Part shown: positions 23,373-35,185 of the stretch, one piece after another
Numbering within the stretch: the first letter of the stretch is position 1
Layout: each line of letters begins with the position of its first letter
Origin: Ceratorhiza oryzae-sativae
Lineage: Eukaryota > Basidiomycota > Agaricomycetes > Cantharellales > Ceratobasidiaceae
Assembly: GCA_030998015.1 (NCBI GenBank)
Contig: JARWMV010000250.1
Span: forward strand, 806,001-870,000
Length of the DNA stretch: 64,000 bases
Direction: 5' to 3'
Position numbers and translations under genes: made by a program
Notes under the pieces: generated by a model
Databases searched by the model: none
What the model was told of the DNA's origin: nothing
The model's input: only the letters and a program-made list of their open reading frames with translations

Positions 23373-25138
23373 ATGCCTGTGGGAAACCTTGAAAATAGAC
23401 CTTTTGCCACCTGTGGCGTACTCGGAGCCATGGCATACCTCGTTCTAGTACGATTCATGCGATATCGCTTTATCAATCGAAAGCTCAAAGATTATTTATC
23501 CACTCATACCCTCCGAAAAGGCAGCGACGGGTCAAACCCATCCGACTACCCATGACACCCGCGGAGGCTCAAGAAATACTCCGGATATCATCTGCCTCGG
23601 ACATGCCATATATGGTTGAAAAGGCTCTAGAGTTTGCATTATTCAAGACATACGGAATCGTAAGCCAATCGTTCGCGTCGAGCCTTTACTGCACGCTCAC
23701 AAGAAATTTGCAGGAAACCATTTCTAAACTCTTGCTGTCGACTGGTCAACTGGGGAAAGAAGCCAATGCAGGCCGGCGGTTTGTTGACGTAAGTTGCCGG
23801 TTACGCTTATCCGTGGACCGGTACACACCATCCTACTATATCCAGACTGCTCTCTTGATAGCAACCTGGATCAACGTTCCAATCACAGGCCCCGGATCAG
23901 GCGTGAAATCAAAGCCCGATTACGAGGATCCCAGAGGCGCCATTGCGATTGCTCGAACCAACTGGCTCCATTCAAAGTACAAAATCGTACGCTGGGACCC
24001 GAGGTGTTGTAGAGTCTCACTAATGAACACATGTAGAGCAACGATGATTATCTCTACACTCTTTCTGTGTTTATTCTCGAACCACCTGTATGGGCAAAGC
24101 TGTATGGATGGCGAGAGCTTACGCCAATGGAGCGACAGGTACGCGTACTCAAAACCTGTCTTTAGCTTACTCTCATTTGGTCACAGGCTTATTTCATCTT
24201 TTGGGCGGAAATTGGCCGCCGAATGAAAATCGAAAATATACCAGAGACTCTTGAGGACTTGCAAGCCTGGTGCGAGGTCTGTCCTCAACCAGAACCCTGT
24301 GGTCTGATCGACAACTAAACAAGTCGTGTAGGAATATGAGCAAGCCAACATGAAACCGTCGCCCCTCAACAGAGATGTAGCGGCTCACACCACCAACCTA
24401 CTTCTATACCATGTCCCGGATTTCGCCAAGCCATTTGGCAGATATGCAGTTGCCTCTTTGTGCTCGGATCGTCTGCGCGAGTCTATCATGTAGGTTTGTC
24501 GCCGTTCTATGCCTTGGCAGCATGCTGAGCGATCATCAGGCAACCAAAGGCTCCTGCCTGGGTAGGGTGGGTGGTTAAATTCGTCTTGGGCATTCACCAG
24601 CTCTATACTCGGCACCTATGTCTTCCACGGTTCACCGAAATGGTTTATATCCCCCTCCAGTACCAGGATTTCACGAAAAGCGGAGTGTGTCCAGCCGGCG
24701 TTAGCGCTTGCCCATTCACCGGCAAAACGGGCGAAACTCAGGTCGAGTATCGTTTGCATCCTGGATAGTAGGTTCTGCAGGATTATTCGCTACTTCTTAT
24801 TTAAGGATCTACGATGTAGTGCGGAGAACGACCCGTGGTATATGCCTTACCCATCGATTGCTAGGAGGTTGAAGCTTTACGCTCAAGCCATGCTGGGGAT
24901 CTTCAACCTGAGGGCGATGCCTAGTCCACAGTTCCAACCGCAAGGTTACCGAACCGAGGAGCTCGGACCAATATCATTCCAAGAGAGTGCGTGGCTCGGA
25001 TTCGTTCCCGGCGGGTTGTTTAATCACTTGCACACAGGTGGACGTGCGGCGGTGCTCGCCAACGCCGAGGCTATCCATGGCGGCCCCTTGACTGGACCAT
25101 GGGCGTTCCCAGCAGAACCAAACAAAGGACGATTGTAA
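23373..25138 (+). CDS. mpaB/LCP-like oxygenase (DUF2236 family), with two frame breaks
   Basis: An ATG at 23373 gives an N-terminal hydrophobic stretch (GVLGAMAYLVLVRFMRYR), suiting an ER-anchored protein. The family core follows across eight exons: MTPAEAQEILRISSASDMPY, ALEFALFKTYGI, RTNWLHSKYKI, SNDDYLYTLSVFILEPP, GWRELTPMERQAYFIFWAEI, PSPLNRDVAAHTTNLLLYHV and a C-terminal GFVPGGLFNHLHTGGRAAVL. Relatives are the ER-bound oxygenase mpaB of mycophenolic acid synthesis and the rubber oxygenase Lcp, which are haem proteins; His in the WLHSKY region is a candidate ligand. The frame slips at about 23548 (a CCC run just before MTPAEAQ) and between 24700 and 24790 (before RIIRYFLFKDLR). Both look like single missing bases. 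Substrate unknown. Confidence 0.82.
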
Positions 25139-25211
25139 ATCGAGCTACGTTGGTCTGGTGAGATTATCGGGGCCTGTTGTATTCTTAGGACAAGAAAGTC
25201 AATTGAAGGAA

Positions 25212-26041
25212 TTACTGATCTACATAAACCACGTTCATGTCCAACTTTTTGTCACTCGTATTAAATCCACGAAGGGCTGTCTGATCTCGTACATCCGCGG
25301 GGATGGCATGTGGGTGTGCTTCTGTCCATTTTTCAGAGGTTTCATCAAGAGGGCGAGATGGATCGTCCTTTGCTACTGCCAGCAAGTTGAATACAGTCGG
25401 CTCGTTGATGTCGGGGAATATAGGAATTGTTGCCTTAAGTTGTTTGAGCGAGGATTGGATCTTGAGTTGAACCTTGTCGAGGTGTGCTGGACTAAACGTG
25501 AGGTAAATTTCGTATTTCAAGGTTGGCGGAATAGAACCATAAGAGCCTACCCTGTGTGTGGTTCCAAATTAAAGACCCAACGCTCTAACGTCTTTCCGGT
25601 ATCTTTGGATACAATGACAAGGATCACTTTATAAATAAGATCCCGGCTCAGCCAATCTAGAATAAAACGATATGAATAAGGGTGGTCTGCTGGTAACCAA
25701 ACGTACTCACGTTCTACTTGTTTGAAAAATCGGTCTAGGAATTTGGTTACCTCGGCATCTCGCGTGATTACCAGGTCTTGCTCATACTTGGTCACCTGTT
25801 TTGGACCTCAGAGCTCGAGGCAGAACAAGTGGACAAAGGCTTGGATACTCACGGCCCGGAAATCCTCGGATTCGTAAACACCACGATAAAAGAGAATACT
25901 TTTCGTCAAGATCAGCATTTGGTTCGATGCTGACGTGACAGTTGGTTTTCTCGCCTATTGACCGCATAGTACAAAAACTCGATAATGGTCTCGGGGCTTC
26001 CTGAAGCAGTAAGGTCCGGAGGCGCTGTTGCGTTTGACATA
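25212..26041 (-). CDS. MAD2: Spindle assembly checkpoint protein Mad2 (HORMA domain)
   Basis: A HORMA-domain protein of about 205 residues that inhibits Cdc20 of the anaphase-promoting complex until kinetochores attach. Exon 1 starts at the ATG at 26041 and ends PETIIEFLYYAVN. The next exon gives SILFYRGVYESEDF, joined through a GC-AG intron (25899-25954). After that come VTKYEQDLVITRDAEVTKFL, YKVILVIVSKDTGKTLERW, LKATIPIFPDINEPTVFNLL, EKWTEAHPHAIP and the safety-belt end RGFNTSDKKLDMNVVYVD. Another intron lies near 25497-25548. All conserved blocks line up with Mad2, including the C-terminal strands that close over the partner peptide. No frame break was seen. Confidence 0.93.
25899..25954 (-). 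other. GC-AG intron in MAD2
   Basis: Splicing from AATAG|GCGAGA to GAAAAG|T (56 bases) joins AVN to SILFYRGVYE, exactly the Mad2 sequence. The unspliced reading hits a stop. A CTGAT branch-like site lies 15 bases before the acceptor. Confidence 0.75.
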
Positions 26042-26734
26042 GTTTCAGGCCACGAAAGCACACGGGTTGGGGCAAAGCACAGGAACGGGCTAGAGGTGAG
26101 AACACCTTAGATTCCGGTGGGGTTCGGCGAGACAAAAGCTGGATATTGCTTGTCAGACTTGGTGCCGTCTCAGGTGGTAGCGGTGGTGGTGGTTAGGTCT
26201 GAGCCAATGGATATTGACAACAACAGGCCCGGCGCTTGGACAGTGTCGACACACAGTTTGCACCCCTTGAATCTTGATTTAATCCACGCCCATCTAGAAA
26301 TGCCCATTTGTAGTATATGCTATGTTTACGTCTTCGACCCAGCGTCCTTTGAATGATATCGTTGGGTGATCCCATCAGTCAAGTTACACAATCTATTGTC
26401 GGTCGAGACGTGCCAGGGACAGCAGGACTCGTGAAATTCATTTTGGAGTGATATTCGAAGAATGCGTTTCCATAACACACGGGCTCAGCAAACGCGAGCC
26501 CAGCCAGCCGGTCGAACTAAAACAATTTAATTCATCATAGACCGTGTCGACCGCGCCAACTAGAGGGAGTTAAGTTAGTCGTGAGATGGCACCGGAACCG
26601 GATGGTGACATCATCCCTTGGTTTCAACACGCCTCGTTCGGCGCCTCCGCCCCGTGTCCACCAGTACAACCCAGGCAACGACCAGATCGGACTAGACACA
26701 ACGATGAGAGCGCATAGGAGGCTCTAGGCTATTC
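26042..26734. other. Intergenic region between MAD2 and the helicase pseudogene
   Basis: No gene seen. It holds the MAD2 promoter (minus strand). No helicase similarity could be recognised before about 26735. Confidence 0.4.
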
Positions 26735-28675
26735 AATCAATTTCGGCGTTATTTCCACTACAGATTCCAGCCGTATCACCCGTGATGTTGAGCCGCAGTT
26801 CGCGTTCCATCCGTCTGGGGGGGAACCTTAGGTGCAGAAAGAGTCTTCTATCCGACCAGTCAGAAAATCCAGGCTCAGAGTGTCGAAGGGTGCGCTTAAA
26901 ATATTTTTACCAGGCGCCTTGCGGTCTCGCTTTCGGCTTCCAATTACTGCGGCGCGTTGACCCGTCGCCCGGTCACCTCCGCGTGCATATCAAGTTTAGC
27001 CCAACCAAAGTGCGAGGAGGGGGGGGGGGAGTTCACACGGCCCGCCTCTACATGGGTTTCACTAGGGGTGCCCACATAACTGCTAAATGTCATACACTTA
27101 ATGCCATCTTCAGAGTTTCTGAGGATCACGAAGCGCTCGCCACCCTATAAGAATGGCTCGCATCGGCGCAGAATGCCCCAAGGGAAGCCTCCAGTATCAA
27201 CTTCAGAATTCATGACATTAGGTTATTACGATATCGCTAAGAGACTTGGCCAGTAATTCAACATCGAAACGAGTCGTCCTGGAAAAAGCCGCGCTTGAAA
27301 TACACCTCAAGTCGCTGTTACCAACCCTGTTTAACTTTCCGCACTTCCGCCAAGCTATACCGGTACTCGATTATAGTAAACAATAAATTCAAGCCATCCC
27401 CTCCAATGCATGAAATCACCACGTTCCGCACTCGGGATCGGAAGCCACTTTACGCATATATTTCTAGACGAGGCCGGACACGCGACAGAGCCTTTTTTTT
27501 TTTTGGCATACAATTTTAGGGTGCTACATGAATGCAAGGTCAAACTGCACGATTCATCAAACCAGAGAGACGGAAAACCAATCAGTCCGAGGGTGGGGAG
27601 CGCATACATGGGAAAGGAACTAGCAAAAGCGCAAGGGGCTCTTTTACATGTATCATGTATGATAAACAGAGAGATGTCTAGAGACCCAATGGTTGTTAAA
27701 TCATTGCATAACTATCTTAGCCACCCAGCTATTTTCGGGTTCCCAGGTGCGGCTTTCTACAAAAACGGGCTTGGAAAGTAAGCCGATCGTATGATCACAC
27801 AAAGCCCGGTACGTTTCTCTGTGCTCCCTCAAGTGGGCTTTCCTATCGTATTTCACACTGTATGCGGTACGTATTTCGTGTTTAGCTGTGGAAATGGTGT
27901 CTGACTGACGCCAGGTATAAAGGGCATAACGCACAAAAAGTGAAGTTCCCATCCCGTTTCAACATTGGAGACTCTGGTGAGGCATTATATTCCAACGCTT
28001 CTTTCGGATCGTCGACATGCTCCCGGTAAGCATCCCACTTTGTCGGCCAATTTAGAGTCCTTACTAGCGAAACAGAAACTCGGGATATTGGCTTCGTGTC
28101 ACCGTATCGGTAGCAGTACGTCGAGATTAGGCGACTGCTGGGGAGGGGGCGGCGCGAGAACGTAGAAGTCACAGGAGGCAGGCAAGGCCAGACAAGTGCT
28201 CTGCTTTCGATCGGCTCATGGGACCATAGTTGATATAGATAGATCAGAGCCACGAGTCATGATCGTTTCAACGGCGTGGAGTGGTCCTGAGCTCCCAGAG
28301 ACTAGTGCTACTGATTTCCTTAGGTTTGGTTCAAACTGGTGGTGCTCCAACGACAAGGAACATCTTGGTGGGCTGCGCTCGATTCGACTGATTTACTCAC
28401 TTTCAAGCACTGCTTATTGGCGGTGAACTCTCCCAAAAACAGACTGGTAATATTATGTGTGAAACGGCTAGTCATTGGCCATGCGGCGACGCTAGAGCTC
28501 GAACCGGCTTGGTATATTTTTCTCCACTCCGTCTGCGCTTCTGGGAGCTCGAGGGGGCGGTGAGCCGGGGTACGAGCCATTCCTTACAAGCAACATATTG
28601 CCAGGCAGGTCTCATCCTATTGAAAGCTATGAGGAGTTTGACGATGCGCAGTGGAAAGCATTGACGCGAGTAGCA
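26735..28675 (+). pseudogene. Decayed copy of a MOV10/SDE3-like RNA helicase
   Basis: Scattered pieces match the complete helicase at 29189-32777 in the same order but in changing frames: HLRVHIKFSP and SEDHEAL (26970-27135, compare RLRVSVKFSP and PEDHEEL), NKFKPSPPMHEI, then FTHIFLDEAGHATEP (27425-27490), NYLSHPAIFGFPGAAFYKN, VSTAWSGPELPETSATDFL (28265-28320), and near the end GHAATLELEPAWYIFLHS. The stretch from the N-terminal beta domain to motif Ib, about 1.2 kb in the complete copy and including the Walker A loop, is reduced to roughly 0.2 kb here. Frameshifts, stops and a T-run replacing coding sequence confirm decay. It is best explained as one half of a tandem duplication that lost function. 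Boundaries are approximate. Confidence 0.85.
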
Positions 28676-29188
28676 GGGCCCCCTTGACAGATTATTATTG
28701 GAATCTCCAGACCGATATTTATTATCAACGCGTTGCGCTTTGGCCTCGGTTGCTGTCTAGACTCTATCGAGAAACTCAAGTACATGAGACAGACAGCCCC
28801 TATTACTACTTGGCGCCATTCTGTGTTTCATAAATCGATACGTCAAAATTTTTGTAGCCGTCTTCAAACAGTATGCCGAGTTGGGTGCCATACATTGGTC
28901 CCTGGGCTCTATGCAATCAGCGAACAGCAAGACCCAGTAGATCTTCGTGCTAAGGCCTGCGAGGATAAGCATTGTAGTGTTTTGTAGCAAATCCATGATA
29001 TTGTAGGTGCTGTGAATTGGTGGTGCAGGCATTCGCGAGGAGGTGATTATCTACACGTTGGTGCCACGACGAATCCCAAAGTGGGGAATGTTTGCCCTGC
29101 TTTACGTTTGCACAAGATACGCGCCGAGCGAGTGGCAACGTGCTCGTTAGCCACTGCTGTTCTATCTGAACCACCATCGTCTCCAAGC
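28676..29188. other. Intergenic region between helicase pseudogene and intact helicase
   Basis: No separate gene supported. It should contain the promoter of the complete helicase. Confidence 0.4.
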
Positions 29189-32100
29189 ATGGCGTGGGTA
29201 TGTCGTATCTGCAATGTCACAAGCTCTGGCCCCGTACCCCACCAAGCCCATCTTGCCGGACGATCTCACCGACAGAAAATCGCGCGCTCGACGAGCTCGA
29301 TAGCTGCCCAGGTCAGTATATTCTCCATGAACATACGGCCAACGGCGCAAGTAACGAGCTCATATGCAGAGTGCGAGTGTCTCTAATCCAACAAACCAGC
29401 AAACACACGCCCAAACCAGCCACCAGACGGGCGGCCAAGGAGCGCCCCGGTCGCAAGCACCCCGTCCTCGAGGTGGAGCTCCTAGGCGGGGGTAGGCCTA
29501 GATTTTACACACAGCTACATCCATTTGCCGATCTAAATGATGCAGGGCCACTCGTACTGCTCCTTCGTCACGCTCTGCTCCAGGACCCCACGCCCGCTCG
29601 GAGCCCTCCCAACAGCCTGATCGTGGAAATCGCCGAGCCCGAGCCAGGCGTGCTCGACCTAGGCGTTCTCGACCCTCACGTGAATATTCGCTTGATTTCG
29701 GCGTAATTCGTGACACAGACTCTGATCCTGTCACCCGGAGCGTTGACCTGCCTGGTAGCGATATTCAAGAGATTAGTATCCGTCCAGTCAAAAACTCGCG
29801 GTCGGGGAGTGTCGCAGGGTGCGTTTCGTCGTACAAACCAGGTTTCATTGGCATATTGACACGCTGGCCTCTAGGTTTCAGATTGTAGGGCAGAACCGCC
29901 TCTCGTCTGGTCGGCTTCGCGTATCCGTCAAATTCAGCCCGCGGCACGTGCAACCGGGAGTGCACATAGTGCGACTCTGCTCAGAGGACGGCGATGGCCC
30001 GAGTGAGAACATAAGGGCTATCCTTGGCGCTCCAGAGGATCATGAAGAGCTAAAACCCATCGCGCCCTACCGGGAGCCCGAGCTACCAATGACTGATGAC
30101 TGGCATAGGCGCAAAGCTCTCCGAGGCAAGCCAACCATCTCGACCCCAGATTTCAAGAAGTTGGACTTTTTCGATATACCAAAGGATTTCCGACGCCGCT
30201 TTTATATTACTGACAGTCGCCAGGAATCAATCGCGGACGAAATAGAGCTACAGTCTCTCTTACCAGCGACCTTCGACGTTAACACTTATAAAGGTCATTG
30301 GACTCAATTGTTGTGGCTCGAAGAAATGCAGATGGAGTAAGCGCATGTGTTTGATCACCTTTCTTTTCAACCCATTGACGATGGTTGATTAATAAGGGTC
30401 GACTTGATGTTCTACGATATGGAAAGGGCTACAGTCCAACATGTTTCAGGCCTCGACTATTCGTATGTCTCACTTTCTGTTTCGCCAGTCATCCTTCTCA
30501 CTGTGGTATTAGGCTGGAAGTTCCCGGTTTGTCGGAAAAGCGGTATGCGCCACCAGATACTGTTTTTGCATCCCTAATTTTAATAAATCCGACAGTCCCT
30601 CCGTGATCGTGACAGATCTTGTAGTCATGAAAGAGCCTGGTGCATCGTATCGGGATCTTATTCATGGAGGATATGTGACCCAAGTCCAACAGTCCAACCT
30701 AATCCTTCGGATGCACGAATCATTCCCTAGCATGACCAACGAGCGCTGGGACATTCGTTTCACTGTCAACCGACTACTGCTTCGGCGCATGCATGATTCG
30801 TCGGCAGAGCGGCTATACACGAGCGAATCCTGTTCCCTGCGTTGGCTCACATCAAACCTGCGATTACAGGAAATCGGCCTAATATTCGCCTAGACCGGAA
30901 AATCGCTGCAAATGATCAGCAAAGCCTTGCGGTTCAAAATATTGTGACGCAACCCCCCGGTGATGTCCCGTTCATTATCTTTGGCCCGTGAGTTACTTCT
31001 CTTGGGCTTATTGACATGTCCTCGCGTTTATTTAACATTTTGTTCTCAGACCTGGCACTGGTAAGACAACCGTGTTGGTCGAAGCTGTCCATCAAGTCGT
31101 GACATCAAACTCGAAACATAGAGTGCTTATATGCGCACCAAGCAATACGGCTTCTGACCTCATCGCCACCCGCCTTTCTAAGATGCACAACCCGAGCGAG
31201 CTCCTCAGGCTGAACGCCCCCGCACGAGCTTGCGACTCGCTTCCACCTGATCTCCGTCGTTACTCGGCCATAGAGGACAACAAATTCAAGTCGCCTCCAA
31301 AACACGAGCTCATCAAGTTCCAAATGGTGGTTTCTACTTGCTACTACGCCTCTGTCCCTCGAGCGCTTGGAATTGAGAACCACTTTACACATATATTCGT
31401 GGATGAAGCTGGGCACGCGACGGAGCCCGAGGTCATGGTAGCAGTATTACAGAACGCAGGGCCAGAAACGAACGTCGTTGTGTGTGGAGATGTGAGTAAA
31501 ATTTCAACATGACCAGGTAAGGATATAGCTTATGGTTTGGTGTAGCCAATGCAACTGGGGCCGATTGTCCAATCCAAAGTTTGTTCGAAGCTGGGGATGG
31601 GTACAAGCTTCTTGGAGCGCCTGATGAAAATGCCGATTTACAACCCAGAAAGCCAGAATCAGTGAGTTTCTTCTTTTGGCAACGTCAAACCTTTGCTCGG
31701 TTGCTAAAATCTGATTTTCGTAGAAACAGGAAAATGGTCAAATTATTGCAGAATTATCGCAACCATCCTGCCATTCTCCAGTTCTCGAATGTGGCGTTTT
31801 ACAAGAACGAACTCCAATCACACGCCGATCCCATTATTAGTCGCAGTCCTGGAGCGTTTCAATAGGCTACCTCGGGAGGGGTTCCCAATAATCTTCCACT
31901 CTATATGCGGTGTGTAGCGGCTCATGGGCGTTTTTAAATGAACTCAGCTAAACTCCCGATGATGAAGGTCACAATATTCAAGAGGCTCGATCCCCTTCTT
32001 ATTTCAACATTGATGAAGCTACTGTTGTGAAAAAATATGTCCAGGATCTCCTGTCCGATCGTAGGTTCCGGCTCAGTAAGCATTTCGCGTTTCGTCGTCC

Positions 32101-32777
32101 GAACGGCTTTTAATAGTAGAGCAGAGGGCCAGGATATAGGAGTAATAGCTCCCTATCGCCAACAATGTGTCAAGATCCGTCAGCTGTTGCAAAAGCAGGG
32201 TCATGGGAGTGTAGACGTCAAGGTCACAGAGGACTGGCAAGGACAAGTAAGTACAATAGCACGAATGATATACCCGACTAAACCTGTCTCTTCGCTCCAG
32301 GAACGACGAGTGATTATTGTTTCGACGGTTCGAAGCGATCCCGAGCTCCCAGAAACGAACGCTCTCGAGTTTTTAGGATTCGTTTCAAGCTGGCGACGGA
32401 CCAATGGCGAGTAAATTCGCTGACAAGCACCATCAGTGATTCTCATGGATTACCCTTCTTACAGTTATCTTGACTCGCGCGCAAGCACTCCTCATAGGTG
32501 AGAGGCTTGGTTCAGACTGGCTTGAATGGCCGCCTGACAATTTCTAGTGATTGGCCATGCACCAACGCTGGAACTCGACCCGGCTTGGTACTTTTTCCTA
32601 CACTATGTTCATGCCTCGGGTGGTTGGACAGGAGACGTAGCGGGTTATGCCCCGGGAATTCCTGACAATATTTTCCAGGCAGGGGATCGGAAATTGAAGA
32701 ACTATGAAAATTATGGTGACACGGAATGGAACGCCCTGAGACAGGCAGCAGGCTCATTTTACACGGATGCAGACTGA
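29189..32777 (+). CDS. MOV10/SDE3-like superfamily 1 RNA helicase with N-terminal zinc finger
   Basis: The ATG at 29189 opens a matrin/U1-type zinc finger (WVCRICNVTSS, then H..HLAGRSH). A middle part (SLDFGVIRDTDSDPV; RLRVSVKFSP) and a beta domain (RPSVIVTDLVVMKEPGASYR) precede the Upf1-like core: GPPGTGKTTVLVEA (Walker A), APSNTASDLIATRL, HIFVDEAGHATEPE (DEAG box), CGDPMQLGPIV, LLQNYRNHPAIL, IGVIAPYRQQC, QGQERRVIIVSTVRS and TNVILTRAQALLIVIGHA. Relatives (animal MOV10, plant SDE3) unwind RNA in 5'-3' direction and act in RNA silencing and retroelement control. A GC-AG intron (32407-32464) precedes the TRAQ motif. The frame slips by one base near 30805 and near 31848. The exons between 29330 and 29600 are uncertain. 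A decayed copy lies just upstream. Confidence 0.88.
32407..32464 (+). other. GC-AG intron in the MOV10-like helicase
   Basis: Splicing AATG|GCGAGT to TTACAG|TT (58 bases) yields RRTNVILTRAQ, the conserved helicase motif VI. Use of the nearby GT (32411) would throw this motif out of frame. Confidence 0.65.
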
Positions 32778-32999
32778 AGTTTTCTTGGATGTATCTTTGT
32801 CCATTTACAAATAAATTATTAATTTATCTCATGAAACACTAACGCGGAGAGATTAACTGGGCTCGACCTATCTGTCGAGATACTACACAGAGCAACCATG
32901 CGATGAAATGGATTCGGTGGCCGAGGAGGTTGACGTCAATTGCGATCTTGGCCACGTGACTGCCCCTGACCAACATCTGGCCGCCACACTGCGTTATCC

Positions 33000-34762
33000 A
33001 TGTTACGGCGAGGCGTTGCCCCAAACCGAACGTGTCATTTCTGCAACACGCCAACCGAAAACCCGACTCTCCTGGACTTTCAATGTTCAGCTTGTGGCTC
33101 CTGGAATCTGTTTGACCGTTTCGGTCGGCTGAGGTCTGATCACCCTGCCATGTTTGACGAATCTTTCAACAGAGAGAGCTTTTCAAAGCGAGGTTCGTAG
33201 TGCGGTTCCCCAAAGATAACTTCAGAATCTAACATATAGTTCTAGCATCTCCAAGCAAAAACCGTCTCCCTTCGTCCTTTGCTCCTAATATATTTTGCCA
33301 TACGTGTCAGACAAACCAAACATTGATCGTGAACATGTTATCCAACTACCTCCCGCCATCCTCGGTACGTTCTTTGATAACTCACATTGTCCCGCCTGAC
33401 ATATTAATAGTTGCGCTAGGACCCTTCATATCCTAAACTCCTCGCTGAATACCCAGCCTACAAGGCCTCGTTACACGCGCGCTACCCACCCGTATGTTCG
33501 CGATGCCAGCCAATTGTCGACGAGCGGATTGGACAGAAGGACAGCATGGCACGATCTTCGGCGCTCGGGGATGGTTAGAAGCCAGTAATCGTCGGGACAA
33601 GCTACCAGGCGTCCAAACGGGCGCTTCCGACCCCTACGCACCAGCCCGGACCAGCAGGGCCCAGGTTGCCGCATGGAATATCCGTGGGGCGTTGTGGGTC
33701 TGTACGTTTGTTTGGTGGGTTTACATAGGAATCGCTGGTAAGATTCTACTTGGCTTTCGCGAGTTTGGTCGTGGGAGTGATCCACAGCACCCAGGCAGCA
33801 TAATGTATCCGACCTACCCGCCTGGGCCTCTTCAATCAACTATTTGGGTCTCACTGCCATCGATATTATGGCAGTTTTGGGACCCTACTTGGAGGACGTT
33901 GCAGCGAACTCAGTCTCAAGGTCGTGAAGTTCGCGTTGAAGGAAAGGATAGCTGGGTGGTGAGCATCATCCCCCACCAGCGTGATCATGGCAAGTACTAA
34001 GGTGTAGTGCAGCGATGTCAGGGACTGCTATGGGTTACGCGACTCGCGCTATCTGTGGCGATATCGCTCAAGGTTGTGCAGACCCCTCGAGCCGTGTTTG
34101 TTGCTATAGTACCATTCGAGACTATCGTAAGTTGGTTGACAGCCAATGTGGATACAAATAGACGCTTATCGCAACTTCTTCAGGTCAATCTTATCGCCTT
34201 TCGAAAAATCCGCATTATTCGCCCTGCGCAAATCAGGCTCGTTGCTTCATCCCGGCCTACCTCTCATAGCCCTACTCTAAGCAATCACATAGCGCCAGAC
34301 GCCTTGACACTTCAACAACCCACCGAAGTACCCGCTTTATCCGCCCTTTCGCTTTCGGCGATCCCCTCTTCCCAACCTACACGAGCGGTCAATCCTATAT
34401 TTGGTGTCGCGTCTTTGGCCCAACCAGCAGCTGCATCGCACTTACAGACCTCCGAGGAGCATGACCCGGACGCCATGGACTGGGCTCCGGCAAACGAAAC
34501 GCCAAGGCAGGACAACATCGATTGGTTAAGACCTCCTCGATTTGCACCAGAGAAACCCACGGGTCTCGAAGGGCTATTGGAAAAATTTGGGATTGCTGGC
34601 GATGATGGACAAGAATCCAAGTCAGATGCTGGCCGTGTCCAGCAGAACACATCTGTTGGGCGTGGAATTTTAATCGGTGTGTTCGTAGGGATCTGTGCGG
34701 TTGCTCTTGCAACTGGACTAGGTGTGAAGCTGATAGGCGGGGGTGTCACCAGTGGGCTGTAA
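33000..34762 (+). CDS. Inner nuclear membrane protein Ima1-like
   Basis: The ATG at 33000 starts the Ima1 N-terminal zinc domain: CHFCNTPTENPTLLDFQCSA, then CGSWNLFDRFGRL, a second Cys pair (FCHTCQTNQTLI) and a third (VCSRCQPIVDERI). Membrane helices follow (ALWVCTFVWWVYIGIAG; TIWVSLPSILWQFW; LLWVTRLALSVAISL) and a last one near the C-terminus (GILIGVFVGICAVALATG). Fission yeast Ima1 and animal Samp1/NET5 share this layout and tether heterochromatin and cytoskeleton to the inner nuclear membrane. At 33564-33571 a run of four G needs one more G to turn the premature stop into ALGGWLEA, the family sequence, so this is probably a base-call gap. Introns: about 33190-33245, 33364-33420, 33960-34012 and 34128-34183. 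Confidence 0.85.
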
Positions 34763-35185
34763 CCCGTTGTTTCTTCCTTCCTAATTTGTATCTTAATGGA
34801 TGTAGTGCTAGACCGAGACTTGACTAATGAGGAGCCGAAAGCCTTGACTAGTTGTCCAGGTATATGCGTATCCAGCTTCATCGTGACATGCGTCGCATTT
34901 GATTGGATACTTGGGGTCGATTCGTGTGCGGTTCGGTAACTATGATATAGGGGCTTGGATGAAGTTCATCAAATGAAGGACTGATGCTTTTGGGACACGC
35001 TGAATAAATAGCCAGGTCTTTCAGGTCTAGAAGACTTTGTATAGGATATATTGTTCCAGTGGCGCAGAGCTGATCAACTTGGATTAGCAAGTACCAAAGC
35101 ACGTGTACAATCACCAGAAGAACCAAAAATGCAACATAACAATACACGCTCAAAAGTCCTTACTTATACAATCAAAATAAATCGC
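34763..35185. other. Intergenic region between convergent Ima1 and mucin-like genes
   Basis: Only 3' ends of the two converging genes are expected here; no further gene seen. Confidence 0.5.

Noticed and set aside
25158..25634. Plus-strand open frame of 158 codons
   Set aside because: Antisense to the MAD2 exons; no motif.
26042..26734. Search for transposon ends or target-site duplications around the helicase pair
   Set aside because: No terminal inverted repeat or long direct repeat could be recognised by eye.
26735..28675. Calling the upstream helicase copy a working gene with base errors
   Set aside because: The loss of the Walker A region and more than 1 kb cannot be explained by single-base errors.
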